64,000 nt of DNA from assembly GCA_015709715.1 (NCBI GenBank), contig CP054184.1, forward strand, positions 3,519,001 through 3,583,000. The letters are read 5' to 3'. Shown piece after piece: positions 8,937 to 17,336 of this stretch. Positions within the stretch are counted from its first letter, which is position 1; every line of letters starts with the position of its first letter. The position numbers and the translations under genes were made by a program. The stretch is from Nitrospira sp. GTDB taxonomy: Bacteria; Nitrospirota; Nitrospiria; Nitrospirales; Nitrospiraceae. Under the pieces are notes generated by a model. That model saw only the letters and a program-made list of their open reading frames with translations, was not told the DNA's origin and ran no database searches.

Positions 8937-9703
8937 CGGAGATGGCGCTTTGGTTCGATCGGGTGGCGATGGTGTTGACCGGCAGCCGCTTTCGGCTCGA
9001 CCTGAATGTGCGGATTGAGGCCGGAACGTGTGTGATCCTGGTAGGACCCAGCCGATCGGGCAAAAGCGCAGCGATGGAACTGGCTGCGGGCGTGGCGTCG
9101 CCTGAATCCGGTCGGGTGGTGATGCTGGGGTATGACTGGGCGCAGCTGGAGGAGGAGGCGAGGATCCTCCTCCGGTCTCGGGTGGGGGTCGTTTTGCAGC
9201 AGCCGGGACTGCTGAGCAATATGACGCTGTTCAACAATGTCGCGTTGCCCCTGCGGTATCACCGGCCATCGATGGCGGAAGGGGAGCGGGAGCGTCTGGT
9301 CATGTCGCATTTGGAACGGTTGGGAGTGGCAGAGAGCCTGGACCGGTTTCCGGCCGACTTGAATCAAGGCGAGGTGCGGCGGGGCGCTGTGGCCCGCGCG
9401 ATGGTATTGGGCCCAGAGGTGCTGGTGCTGGATGATCCCGTCGCCGGTTTGGATGCCGAGGCGGTGCTCCGGCTGAGAACCTATGTGAATCAGGAGCGGG
9501 CGGTCCGTTCCTTGACGGTCGTTGCTGCCTTGCGCGGATACTCTCCCTTCATGGAAGAGGCAGACCGCCTGTTGCTGCTTTGCGATGGGCTGGTGGAGGC
9601 CGATGGTCCGCAGGTGAAGGTAGCGAGCGAGGTGTCCGACCGGTTTCAATCGTATGTGCAGGAAAGCTTGGCGAGGGAGTCGGGTTCTGAGCTGAAGGGA
9701 TAA
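8933..9703 (+). CDS. mlaF: MlaF-type ABC transporter ATPase with divergent signature and H-loop
   Basis: A 256-residue ATPase. Walker A is GPSRSGKS, the Q-loop is VVLQQPG and Walker B is VLVLDDPVAGLD. Two elements are unusual. The ABC signature, normally LSGGQ/LSGGM, reads LNQGEVRRGAVARAM. The H-loop position after the D-loop reads VVAALRGY with no histidine. Without the H-loop His, ATP hydrolysis should be reduced in a standard transporter, so the protein may be slow, regulated or may use another residue (inference). The ATG at 8933 overlaps the mlaE stop. The open frame upstream of 8933 is only the mlaE antiframe. Confidence 0.85.
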   Translation: MTEMALWFDRVAMVLTGSRFRLDLNVRIEAGTCVILVGPSRSGKSAAMELAAGVASPESGRVVMLGYDWAQLEEEARILLRSRVGVVLQQPGLLSNMTLFNNVALPLRYHRPSMAEGERERLVMSHLERLGVAESLDRFPADLNQGEVRRGAVARAMVLGPEVLVLDDPVAGLDAEAVLRLRTYVNQERAVRSLTVVAALRGYSPFMEEADRLLLLCDGLVEADGPQVKVASEVSDRFQSYVQESLARESGSELKG

Positions 9704-9712
9704 ACAAGAGCC

Positions 9713-10702
9713 ATGCATTACTCCCATCGGTTGTCGAGCGGGCGCGTGGCGCAGATTGTGGGAACGTTCGTGCTGATTCCGGCATTGATTCTGGTGACGG
9801 CGGCTTTCTGGATGTCCAAGACCGAGCATCTGTTTTCGCCGAAGTATCACCTCAAGGCCAGCCTGAGCAAGTCCTACGGCCTGGAGCCGGGGGCGCCGGT
9901 CGTGGTGTCCGGCATCAGGATCGGACGAGTGGAGCAGGTCGACCTCAACGATCGTGGAACGGTCGATGTTCTGCTGCGGCTGTTGACGCGTTATCAAGAG
10001 ATGGTAAGGGACAATTCAGAATTGCGCATCACCAAGAGCGGCGTGCTGGTGGGGCAGACCCAAGTGGAAATCGGCATGGGTACTTCCACCAGCCCTGTCC
10101 TGCCTGACGGTGCCCCCATCCATGTCGTCGAACCGCGAGATATCGGTGACCTCGTCAATGAGGTCGAACCGGTCTTGGCGGCGGTGAAACAGACGTTGCT
10201 GCGGGTCGACCAGATGACACAGGATCTTCAAAGCGGGCTCCAAGCCGGGAACAAGGCTCTTGAGCAAGTGGCCCAAGCGACGAAAGACCTGCCTGCGGTC
10301 GTGGCCTCAGTCCAGCGCACGGTGGGGTCGTTAGAGCAGACCGCAACCGCCCTTCCGGCGATGACCGGCTCGGTCAAGCGCACCCTGAGCATGGTAGATC
10401 GAGTCACGGCCGATGTGCAACACACGACGAGTCAATTGCCGGCCTTGTTGGACAGTACACGATCGACCTTGACCAGCGTGAAGCGTCTGTCCGATTCGGT
10501 TGAAGAAGTGAGCCAGGAGTTGCTCCCGGTCGTGCAGACGGCGCAGGTGACGTTGGCGGACCTGTCTGTCCTGGTGCGAGGAGCGAAACAGACGTTTCCG
10601 TTCAACCGATTTGCCCAAAACGCCGGGCCTCCTCCCAAAGACCGGGCCTCGCCCGCTGCTCCCACGCTTCCCAGCTTGCGAGGCGATCAGATCCGGCCAT
10701 GA
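9713..10702 (+). CDS. mlaD: MlaD-family MCE domain protein
   Basis: A 329-residue protein with one N-terminal transmembrane helix (about residues 14-34) followed by an MCE domain (about 43-120: GLEPGAPVVVSGIRIGRVEQV and GVLVGQTQVEIG). A long Ser/Thr/Gln-rich, probably helical tail follows (about 140-300) with repeated DLPAV/LPAM/QLPALL segments, and the end is Pro-rich. MCE proteins form the periplasmic hexameric ring of Mla-type lipid transporters. The long helical tail resembles needle- or tunnel-forming MCE proteins more than the short E. coli MlaD. It is followed by the TPR lipoprotein with an ATGATGA overlap at 10699-10702. Confidence 0.88.
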   Translation: MHYSHRLSSGRVAQIVGTFVLIPALILVTAAFWMSKTEHLFSPKYHLKASLSKSYGLEPGAPVVVSGIRIGRVEQVDLNDRGTVDVLLRLLTRYQEMVRDNSELRITKSGVLVGQTQVEIGMGTSTSPVLPDGAPIHVVEPRDIGDLVNEVEPVLAAVKQTLLRVDQMTQDLQSGLQAGNKALEQVAQATKDLPAVVASVQRTVGSLEQTATALPAMTGSVKRTLSMVDRVTADVQHTTSQLPALLDSTRSTLTSVKRLSDSVEEVSQELLPVVQTAQVTLADLSVLVRGAKQTFPFNRFAQNAGPPPKDRASPAAPTLPSLRGDQIRP

Positions 10703-11655
10703 TGAAGCTGTCGCTTGCCGTTGGTCTTCGCTGGTGCTTCCTAACGGGATCACTATTCGTCGGCTGCACGGGCCCACCTCCATCCCCTGGACTTTCCGAA
10801 CAGGAGCCGAAGGCCTCGCCGGTGCAGGCATTGCGCGAGCAGGGCCATCGATGGCTCGCCAAGGGGGACCTTGGGCGGGCCGGGGAGTTCTTCCTGTCGG
10901 CTCGACGGATGGCGGAACGGCTTGATGACAACCCGAGCCTCATCGGTGTCCTGCATGACCTGGGAGCTGTTGCTTCCGGGCGAGGGGATGGAGCGTCCGA
11001 ACTCGAATACCAGATGCAGGCTTTGGCCATTGCGCAGGCATATGGAAATCAGGCCCTGCTGGTTGAAAGCCTTACCACTCTGGGAGCGGCGCGGCATCGA
11101 GTCGGACAACCGGCTGCCGCCGAACAACTCTACCGGCAGGCTTTGGAACTGGCTCTGCGGACGGAGGATCGTGCGGCTGCGGCGGCGTTGCGGAACAATC
11201 TAGGCTTGTTGCGGCTCGAGCGGGGTGATCCCGAGCAGGCCGAAGCCCTGTTTCGCCAGGCTTTGGCTCTCAATGAGGCATTGGGCGATGGGGCTGGGGC
11301 GGCGAGCAACCACGTCAACCTGGGGTTGGCGGCGGAACGGCGACAGGCGTATGACGCAGCAGAGGGCGAATACCTACAGGCCTTGGAGTCGGACAAGGCG
11401 GCGGAACGCCAGCCTGAGATTGCGGCCGACTTGCTGCGGCTGGGCCGAGTGGCCGGTCGCCAGGGGTTCCACGATCGCACCTTGGACTACTCGAAGCGAG
11501 CCTACCGGAGTTACTCTGCTCAGGGAAACCTTTTGCATGCGAGATCGGCCTTGGCGCAGGCCATGGAGGCCGCGGAACGGCTGGGGCGGAAAGAGGAAGT
11601 CCTGCGCCTGGAACGTGAGTTGAATGGGCCGGCGGCTGTTTCTCGACCGAGATAG
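10699..11655 (+). CDS. TPR-repeat lipoprotein of the mla operon
   Basis: A 318-residue protein with a lipoprotein signal (hydrophobic stretch ending LFVGC, lipidated Cys at about residue 23) and about six tetratricopeptide-like repeats with the recurring pattern of A-x-x-L-x-x-A-L. Examples are AEQLYRQALELALRT, AEALFRQALALNEALG and AEGEYLQALESDKAA. It is translationally coupled to mlaD. It probably stands where a soluble or outer-membrane partner (MlaC or MlaA) would be in other loci, but it shows no similarity to either. It may be a scaffold for the complex (inference). Confidence 0.75.
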   Translation: MMKLSLAVGLRWCFLTGSLFVGCTGPPPSPGLSEQEPKASPVQALREQGHRWLAKGDLGRAGEFFLSARRMAERLDDNPSLIGVLHDLGAVASGRGDGASELEYQMQALAIAQAYGNQALLVESLTTLGAARHRVGQPAAAEQLYRQALELALRTEDRAAAAALRNNLGLLRLERGDPEQAEALFRQALALNEALGDGAGAASNHVNLGLAAERRQAYDAAEGEYLQALESDKAAERQPEIAADLLRLGRVAGRQGFHDRTLDYSKRAYRSYSAQGNLLHARSALAQAMEAAERLGRKEEVLRLERELNGPAAVSRPR

Positions 11656-11657
11656 GA

Positions 11658-11679
11658 CCTGTGCGCGATCGAGCACAGG
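11658..11679. terminator. Inverted repeat between convergent genes
   Basis: CCTGTGC (11658-11664) and GCACAGG (11673-11679) form a 7-bp stem with an 8-base loop between the convergent stops of the TPR lipoprotein and the PilB-like gene. There is no U-tract, so termination is only possible. Confidence 0.35.
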
Positions 11680-11689
11680 CGGGATGGTG

Positions 11690-14002
11690 CTACTTGATGG
11701 CGACGGCTTTGACTTCCTTGTAGGTGGTGTGGCCCTGAAGGACCTTTTCGATGCCGTCTTGGACCAACGTCGTCATCCCTTCTGCCATGCCGAGTCTGAG
11801 CATTTCCTCGGTTTTGGCTTTGTTCTGAATGAGCCGCTTCATGTCGTCGGTTCCGAGCAACAACTCATGGAGGGCCACCCGCCCCTTCAAGCCTGATCGA
11901 TTGCAGACGTCACAGCCCTTGCCGCGGTACAGGCGGAACGAGCTGTCATACACGATCCCGCGCTTGTCCCAAAACTCTGCCCCATACCCCTGTCGAAGTT
12001 CCTCGAACTCTTCCTGGGACGGTTGATAGGCTTCCTTGCAATCCTTGCAAATTCGTCTCGCCAACCGTTGGGCCAGCACGCCCAACATGGCATCGGCGAA
12101 GCTGAAAGAATCGCATCCCATGTCGAGCAAACGGGTGATGGTTTCGACGGCGCTGTTCGTATGGAGGGTGCTGAGGACGAGGTGGCCCGTGAGGGAGGCC
12201 TCGATGCCGGTGTCGGCGGTCTCTTTGTCGCGCATTTCACCGACCATGATGACATCCGGGTCGGCTCGCAGGAAGGCGCGCATCGCCCCGGCGAACGTGA
12301 ACCCGATTTTGGGGTTCACTTGAACCTGGCGCAGCCCATATTGCGTGATTTCAACAGGGTCTTCCGCCGTCCAAATTTTGATGTCCGGAGTGTTGATGTA
12401 GCCCAAGACGGAATGGAGCGTGGTGGTTTTCCCGGATCCCGTCGGGCCCACGCACAGGATGATGCCGTAGGGTTTCGCGGCAATATTTTTGATCTCGCGC
12501 AAGTTCCGCTCTGAGAATCCCATTTTTTCCACGGGAATCGGTTCGCTCGCGGCGAGAATACGCATGACGACGTCTTCGTTGTATCCGGCTGTAGGAATCG
12601 TGGCGACGCGTAACTCGATTTCTTTGTTGTCGCCGAGCTTGAACTTAATCTTGCCGTCCTGCGGTTTGCGTCGTTCGGCGATGTCGAGACTGGCCATGAT
12701 CTTCAAGCGCGAGACAATGGCGCGGCGATAACTCGGGGGGATCTTCATGTACTCGAAACAGTCACCGTCGACTCGAAAGCGCACGATGGTGTCGCGTTTA
12801 TCGCCGTACGGCTCGATATGAATGTCGGAGGTGCCTTGCCGGAAGGCATCGGCGATGATCTGGTTCGCCAGGCGCACGATGGCATTGTCGTTTTCGTCCA
12901 GCCCTGCCGTTGAGGCGTCCTCCGCCGCCTCGGCCTGTGCTTCGTTCACCAATTCGCCGAGAATGTCGGAGACATTCTCGTTCAGTTTGGTGCTGGGTTC
13001 CGGCGCACCGCCGGTGCTCGTGAGAAAGAGGGCGATATCGCGCCGCAGGCTGACGGCAAAGCGAATGTTCAGGCCGGGGAAGGTACGTTTGATGTCCTGA
13101 ACGCGATCCAGGTCACCGGGGTCATCGGTGAGAATTTCAATCGCCGATCGGTCCCGCTTGAGCGGCATCCAGTGATTTTTTTTTAAGTAGTCGACGTTGA
13201 GGTTCTTCAGGAGTTCGATGTCGGCGATGGTGCGCTCGTTATATTCGATGTAGGGGCACTTGTGAAATTGGGCCAATGACTTGCCGAGATCCGCTTTGGG
13301 GACTTTGTACTTCTCGATCAACAAGGATTCGATATCGGAAGTCCCCTTTTTGGCTTCAGCGAGTGCATTGTCCAAGTCGTTCTGACTGATTTTGCCGGCC
13401 GTCAGTAGATAATCGAACTTCGACGGGGCTTTCTTGGATGTCTTGCGAAGGCTGTAGAAGGCGGTCCCGAGCGACTTGGCGATTTCCGCGACACATTCCT
13501 CATCCTTCCGCGTGAAACGACCGCCGCTTTTTTTGTTCAGCAGCTGGATCACACCCATTAGGAACTTATTCTCGGCTACGATCGGATAGGTGAGGACCTG
13601 TTTCGTCTTGAAGCCGGTGCTCTTATCGTAGGCAGGGTCGTGTGTGAGCGCGGGGTGAATCACGCTCAGTTCCGCTTGGCTGTATGCGTCTCCTACGTTC
13701 ACTGGTCGAAGGTATTTCGCGCAGAACCCTGCGAGGCTTTGCTCGGTAATCGGAATGCGCACTTCTTGCACGGCATCCAGATGCGGCACTTTGGAGAAAA
13801 TCTCTTTCTTTTCCGCGTCGACCACGAACAGGGTGAGATCTTCTGCGTCGAAGCATCCCAGGATCTCATGGCGGAGGTCGAGCAGGATCTGATCGAGATC
13901 GGAGGCGGCGAGAATTTGTGAACTGATTCGCTTGACGTTTTCGGCGAAATTGGATTTGAGGGGCGTGTCGGCAACACCGGGAAGCGGAGGTTTGGGCTGC
14001 AT
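11690..14002 (-). CDS. pilB: PilB/GspE-family assembly ATPase with N-terminal GAF domain
   Basis: A 770-residue secretion/pilus ATPase. The order is a GAF domain (about residues 10-180), a GspE/MshE-type N-terminal domain (about 190-330), and the hexameric ATPase core. The core has Walker A GPTGSGKTTT, an Asp box (IWTAEDPVEI), Walker B (DPDVIMVGEMRDKET) and a His box (GHLVLSTLHTNSA). A zinc-type tetracysteine follows: CKDCKEAY and, later, CDVCNRSG. It powers type IV pilus extension or type II secretion. I use the ATG at 14002, which has GGAGA 7 bases upstream; the longer frame to 14233 has no family match. An N-terminal GAF domain is not the usual PilB layout and could bind a nucleotide or other small ligand. 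No pilC or pilT lies next to it. Confidence 0.87.
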   Translation of the reverse strand: MQPKPPLPGVADTPLKSNFAENVKRISSQILAASDLDQILLDLRHEILGCFDAEDLTLFVVDAEKKEIFSKVPHLDAVQEVRIPITEQSLAGFCAKYLRPVNVGDAYSQAELSVIHPALTHDPAYDKSTGFKTKQVLTYPIVAENKFLMGVIQLLNKKSGGRFTRKDEECVAEIAKSLGTAFYSLRKTSKKAPSKFDYLLTAGKISQNDLDNALAEAKKGTSDIESLLIEKYKVPKADLGKSLAQFHKCPYIEYNERTIADIELLKNLNVDYLKKNHWMPLKRDRSAIEILTDDPGDLDRVQDIKRTFPGLNIRFAVSLRRDIALFLTSTGGAPEPSTKLNENVSDILGELVNEAQAEAAEDASTAGLDENDNAIVRLANQIIADAFRQGTSDIHIEPYGDKRDTIVRFRVDGDCFEYMKIPPSYRRAIVSRLKIMASLDIAERRKPQDGKIKFKLGDNKEIELRVATIPTAGYNEDVVMRILAASEPIPVEKMGFSERNLREIKNIAAKPYGIILCVGPTGSGKTTTLHSVLGYINTPDIKIWTAEDPVEITQYGLRQVQVNPKIGFTFAGAMRAFLRADPDVIMVGEMRDKETADTGIEASLTGHLVLSTLHTNSAVETITRLLDMGCDSFSFADAMLGVLAQRLARRICKDCKEAYQPSQEEFEELRQGYGAEFWDKRGIVYDSSFRLYRGKGCDVCNRSGLKGRVALHELLLGTDDMKRLIQNKAKTEEMLRLGMAEGMTTLVQDGIEKVLQGHTTYKEVKAVAIK

Positions 14003-14124
14003 CAAGTGGTCTCCAGCAGCAGATCGAGCGTGGGGCGCCGTATGTTCGTCAGGGTGGCGATGCCGATGGTAGCCATGGGTGTATGAAGCGGGACACAGGC
14101 TTCGATCGCTTCTGTGGGGGTCAG

Positions 14125-14154
14125 TGTATCGCAACAAGGAGGCAAGGCAAGCAA
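14125..14154 (-). promoter_or_regulatory. Putative promoter of the PilB-like gene
   Basis: On the minus strand: TTGCTT (14154-14149), an 18-base spacer and GATACA (14130-14125). This gives a leader of about 115 bases before the ATG at 14002. I see no riboswitch-like structure in that leader. Confidence 0.4.
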
Positions 14155-14211
14155 AACGAATTTTCCCAGAGCGGGCGTTCGAGAATCGGGGCGGAGAAGA
14201 CCGGTAGGGGA

Positions 14212-15918
14212 TCAGGTTGCGTCCGTGATCCACGCAGAGAGAGTGGCCAATACCTGATCAGGAGCGGTTTTGATGGTCTCGCCGGTCTGGCGACGTTTCA
14301 ATTCGACCTGACCCTGGGCCAACCCCTTATCGCCGATCACCAAGTGGTAGGGCGCTCCGATGAGATCCGCGTCGTTGAACTTCACGCCGGCTCGCTCTTC
14401 GCGATCATCCCACAGGACTTCAATGCCGGCCTGCTGGAGGGATTGATACAGCTGCCCGGCGAGCTGTGTCACCGGTTCCGATTGGCTGAGCGGAAGCAAG
14501 GTGACATGGAAGGGAGCGATGGGGAGCGGCCATTTGATTCCCTTGGCATCGTGGTTCTGTTCGACGGCTGCAGCTGCGACCCGGCTCACGCCGATTCCAT
14601 AACAACCCATGACGGCGAACTGTTCTTGGCCTTGCGCATCTAGGAACGTCGCCTTCATGGCTTGGCTGTATTTGGTTCCCAACATGAAGACATGTCCGAC
14701 CTCGATGCCCTTGGCGGTTTTCAAAATCCCGTCTTTTCGCGGAGAAGCGTCTCCGGCCTGTGCATTGCGGAGGTCTGCGAATTGTGCGACCGTGAAGTCC
14801 CGATCCCAATTGGCGTCGAAGAAGTGGGTATCGGCTTGATTCGCTCCCACGACGAAGTTGGCCATGGACTGAACCGTCCAGTCAGCCAAGATTCTGATCT
14901 GCTTCAGCCCGACGGGGCCGACGAAGCCGGCCGGCGCTCCGGTCAGGCTTGGAACGCGTTCCGGCTTGACGAGTTCCACATCGGTGACGCCCAGGAGACG
15001 TTTGAGCTTGATCTCGTTGACTTCATGATCGCCGCGGACAAGCACGGCCACGGCCTCAATCCCCGTGTCGTACAGCAGAGTCTTCACCATCTGCTGGGGG
15101 GTGATCTTCAAAAAGGCAGTGACATCCTCAACCGTCCGGCGGTTCGGTGTCTTCACGGCGGTCAGCGGGCGGCGCGTCTCTTCGTTGGAGGCTTCCGGCG
15201 GCAGGACTTCTGCCCGCTCCACGTTGGCCGCATAGGTGCCTTGTTCACTGTAGACGATGGTCTCTTCGCCCGTCTCGGCCAGCACCATGAATTCGTGCGA
15301 CGAGGTGCCGCCGATCAAGCCCGTGTCGGCCTCTACGGGACGGAAGGTGAGGCCGCAACGTGTGAAGATGCGGTTATAGGCCTCATACATTTTCTGGTAA
15401 CTCAGTTTGGCCGCCGCTTCGTCCCGGTCGAAACTGTAGGCATCTTTCATGATGAATTCGCGTCCGCGCATCAGGCCGAAGCGGGGGCGGATCTCATCCC
15501 GGAACTTGGTCTGGATCTGATAAAAATTGAGCGGCATCTGGCGGTAGGACCGAACCTCGCGCCGGAACAAATCGGTGATCACTTCCTCATGCGTCGGTCC
15601 CAGGCAGAAATCCCGTTCGTGGCGATCTTTGAAGCGGAGGAGTTCTTTGCCGTAGAAGTCCCAGCGTCCCGTTTCGCGCCAAAGTTCGGCGGGGGAAGCC
15701 ACCGGCATCAGCACTTCTTGGGCGCCGGCACGATTCATTTCTTCGCGGACGATGCACTCGATTTTTCGGAGCACGCGCAGGCCCAGCGGCAGATAGGTGT
15801 AAATGCCGGCGGCAACTTTCCGGATCATGCCGGCTCGCAGCATGAAGCGATGGCTGACGGTTTCAGCCTCGCCTGGATCTTCACGGAGTGTTGGGATAAG
15901 GGTTTCGGAGACGCGCAT
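14212..15918 (-). CDS. proS: Prolyl-tRNA synthetase (bacterial type, with editing domain)
   Basis: A 568-residue class II synthetase, full length for the bacterial ProS type. The N-terminus shows the family block IPTLREDPGEAETVSHRF and AGIYTYLPLGLRVL. Motif 2 lies around FRDEIRPRFGLMRGREFIMKD (split for length: FRDEIRPRFGLMRGRE, then FIMKD). The inserted editing domain (about residues 230-390) deacylates Ala-tRNA(Pro). Motif 3 is in GCYGIGVSR. The anticodon-binding domain follows (about 475-565). It attaches proline to tRNA(Pro) in the cytoplasm. It starts 3 bases after the rseP stop and ends the uppS-cdsA-dxr-rseP-proS operon. Confidence 0.96.
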   Translation of the reverse strand: MRVSETLIPTLREDPGEAETVSHRFMLRAGMIRKVAAGIYTYLPLGLRVLRKIECIVREEMNRAGAQEVLMPVASPAELWRETGRWDFYGKELLRFKDRHERDFCLGPTHEEVITDLFRREVRSYRQMPLNFYQIQTKFRDEIRPRFGLMRGREFIMKDAYSFDRDEAAAKLSYQKMYEAYNRIFTRCGLTFRPVEADTGLIGGTSSHEFMVLAETGEETIVYSEQGTYAANVERAEVLPPEASNEETRRPLTAVKTPNRRTVEDVTAFLKITPQQMVKTLLYDTGIEAVAVLVRGDHEVNEIKLKRLLGVTDVELVKPERVPSLTGAPAGFVGPVGLKQIRILADWTVQSMANFVVGANQADTHFFDANWDRDFTVAQFADLRNAQAGDASPRKDGILKTAKGIEVGHVFMLGTKYSQAMKATFLDAQGQEQFAVMGCYGIGVSRVAAAAVEQNHDAKGIKWPLPIAPFHVTLLPLSQSEPVTQLAGQLYQSLQQAGIEVLWDDREERAGVKFNDADLIGAPYHLVIGDKGLAQGQVELKRRQTGETIKTAPDQVLATLSAWITDAT

Positions 15919-15921
15919 AGG

Positions 15922-17313
15922 TCAGGGAGCGATCAAGCGTTCGATGTCATTCCAGAAGGCAAAGATCATGATGCCGACAAGGAGCACCAGCCCCACCTGC
16001 TGCGCCAGCTCCCTCTGCCGGTCCTCCAACGGTTTCCGGCGGACCGCCTCGATAAAGAAGAAGAGCAAGTGCCCGCCGTCCAGAATCGGGATCGGCAAGA
16101 GGTTGAGGACGCCGAGGTTGATGCTGAGCATCGCCATGAGAAACACCAAACTTGAGGTGCCCTGTTCGGCCGCGTCACCGGCGGTCTTCGCGATTGTGAG
16201 CGGTCCACCGACGTTCTTCCGGGAGATTTCGCCCGTGATGATCTTGTAAATGCCCACGACGGTCAGTTCGGTCCAACTCCAGGTTGCTTGGGCCCCGAGC
16301 AGCGGAGCCTGGAGCGGATTGTTCGTCTGCAGGACGGTCTGGTTCTGGGCCGAGATCCCGATCTTGCCGACTTCGACGGCCTTCCCATCGACAGTGGTTT
16401 TTTCGGCCATCGGCGTCACCGTCAGGGTCTCTGACGCGCCCTTTCGGAGGATATCGAACTGCAGCGCACGGTTAGGGTTTTCTCGCACAAACCCGGTCAT
16501 CTGAGACCAGGTGTGAATGTCATGGCCCTCGATGCGTACAATGCGGTCTCCGGCTGCCAGGCCAGCGCTCTGGGCACGCGATCCGGGAATGACGGCCGTG
16601 ATGACTGGAGCCCGCTCTTCGACGCCTAATTGGTACACGACGACCGGTTTCCCGTTTTCCTCCAGAGTGGTTTTGCTGGGCGTGACCAGCGTGGTCTTGA
16701 TTTGGCCGCCACGCGTGAAATCGAGAGTGAGTTGCCTGCCGTTACTTTGGGCGACGGCCTTCAGCAGTTCGGCGCTGGTGGAAATTTCCTTCTCGTTCAC
16801 CCGGATGACGCGATCGCCCGGTTTCAAACCGGCTTGGTCGGCAGGGGACCCCGGCAGTACCGCTTCGATCTCCGGCACGATATCCTTGAAGCTTGGGATC
16901 GGCAGGGTGTACCCCAGTCCGATGTAAGTCGTATAGATCAAGTAGGCCAGAATGAAGTTGAAAATCGGCCCGGCGGCAACGATGAGAGTTTTGCCCCATA
17001 ACGACTGGTGAGCGAAAGCCCGTTTCTTCTCTTCGGGCGTGACGGTTTCGTGTTCATCCTCCCCGAAGAGTTTGACATAGCCGCCCAATGGCACCACCGA
17101 GAGCAGGTATTCCGTTTCCCCGATCTGGCGCCCGAAAATCTTCGGTCCGAATCCCAGCGAAAACTTGAGTACCTTGACGCCGACCCAACGGGCGGCCAAG
17201 AAGTGCCCCATCTCATGAAAGGCAACGAGTACGCCCAAGACGACCAAGAACGGCAAGGCCCAATGGGTCAAGAGCGAGACGAAATCAGGCGACCACGCAA
17301 AGGCTGTTCCCAC
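15922..17313 (-). CDS. rseP: Site-2 membrane zinc metalloprotease RseP
   Basis: A 463-residue intramembrane protease. The zinc motif HEMGH lies at residues 33-37 inside the first transmembrane helix. The second metal-binding motif, LLPIPILDGGHLLFF, is near the C-terminus, and two PDZ domains lie between them (about 120-200 and 215-290). RseP cleaves membrane-bound anti-sigma factors and signal peptide remnants. Two GTG codons are possible starts. The one at 17319 overlaps the AAGGAG element, while the GTG at 17313 lies 5 bases after it, so I choose 17313. Flanked by dxr and proS, as in many diderm bacteria. Confidence 0.94.
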   Translation of the reverse strand: MGTAFAWSPDFVSLLTHWALPFLVVLGVLVAFHEMGHFLAARWVGVKVLKFSLGFGPKIFGRQIGETEYLLSVVPLGGYVKLFGEDEHETVTPEEKKRAFAHQSLWGKTLIVAAGPIFNFILAYLIYTTYIGLGYTLPIPSFKDIVPEIEAVLPGSPADQAGLKPGDRVIRVNEKEISTSAELLKAVAQSNGRQLTLDFTRGGQIKTTLVTPSKTTLEENGKPVVVYQLGVEERAPVITAVIPGSRAQSAGLAAGDRIVRIEGHDIHTWSQMTGFVRENPNRALQFDILRKGASETLTVTPMAEKTTVDGKAVEVGKIGISAQNQTVLQTNNPLQAPLLGAQATWSWTELTVVGIYKIITGEISRKNVGGPLTIAKTAGDAAEQGTSSLVFLMAMLSINLGVLNLLPIPILDGGHLLFFFIEAVRRKPLEDRQRELAQQVGLVLLVGIMIFAFWNDIERLIAP

Positions 17314-17336
17314 AACCACTCCTTGGGTTCAGAGTA

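Noticed and set aside
8639..9997. 452-codon leftward open frame
   Set aside because: Antisense to mlaE, mlaF and mlaD.
14662..16155. 497-codon rightward open frame
   Set aside because: Antisense to proS and rseP; no domain-like sequence, a product of high GC content.
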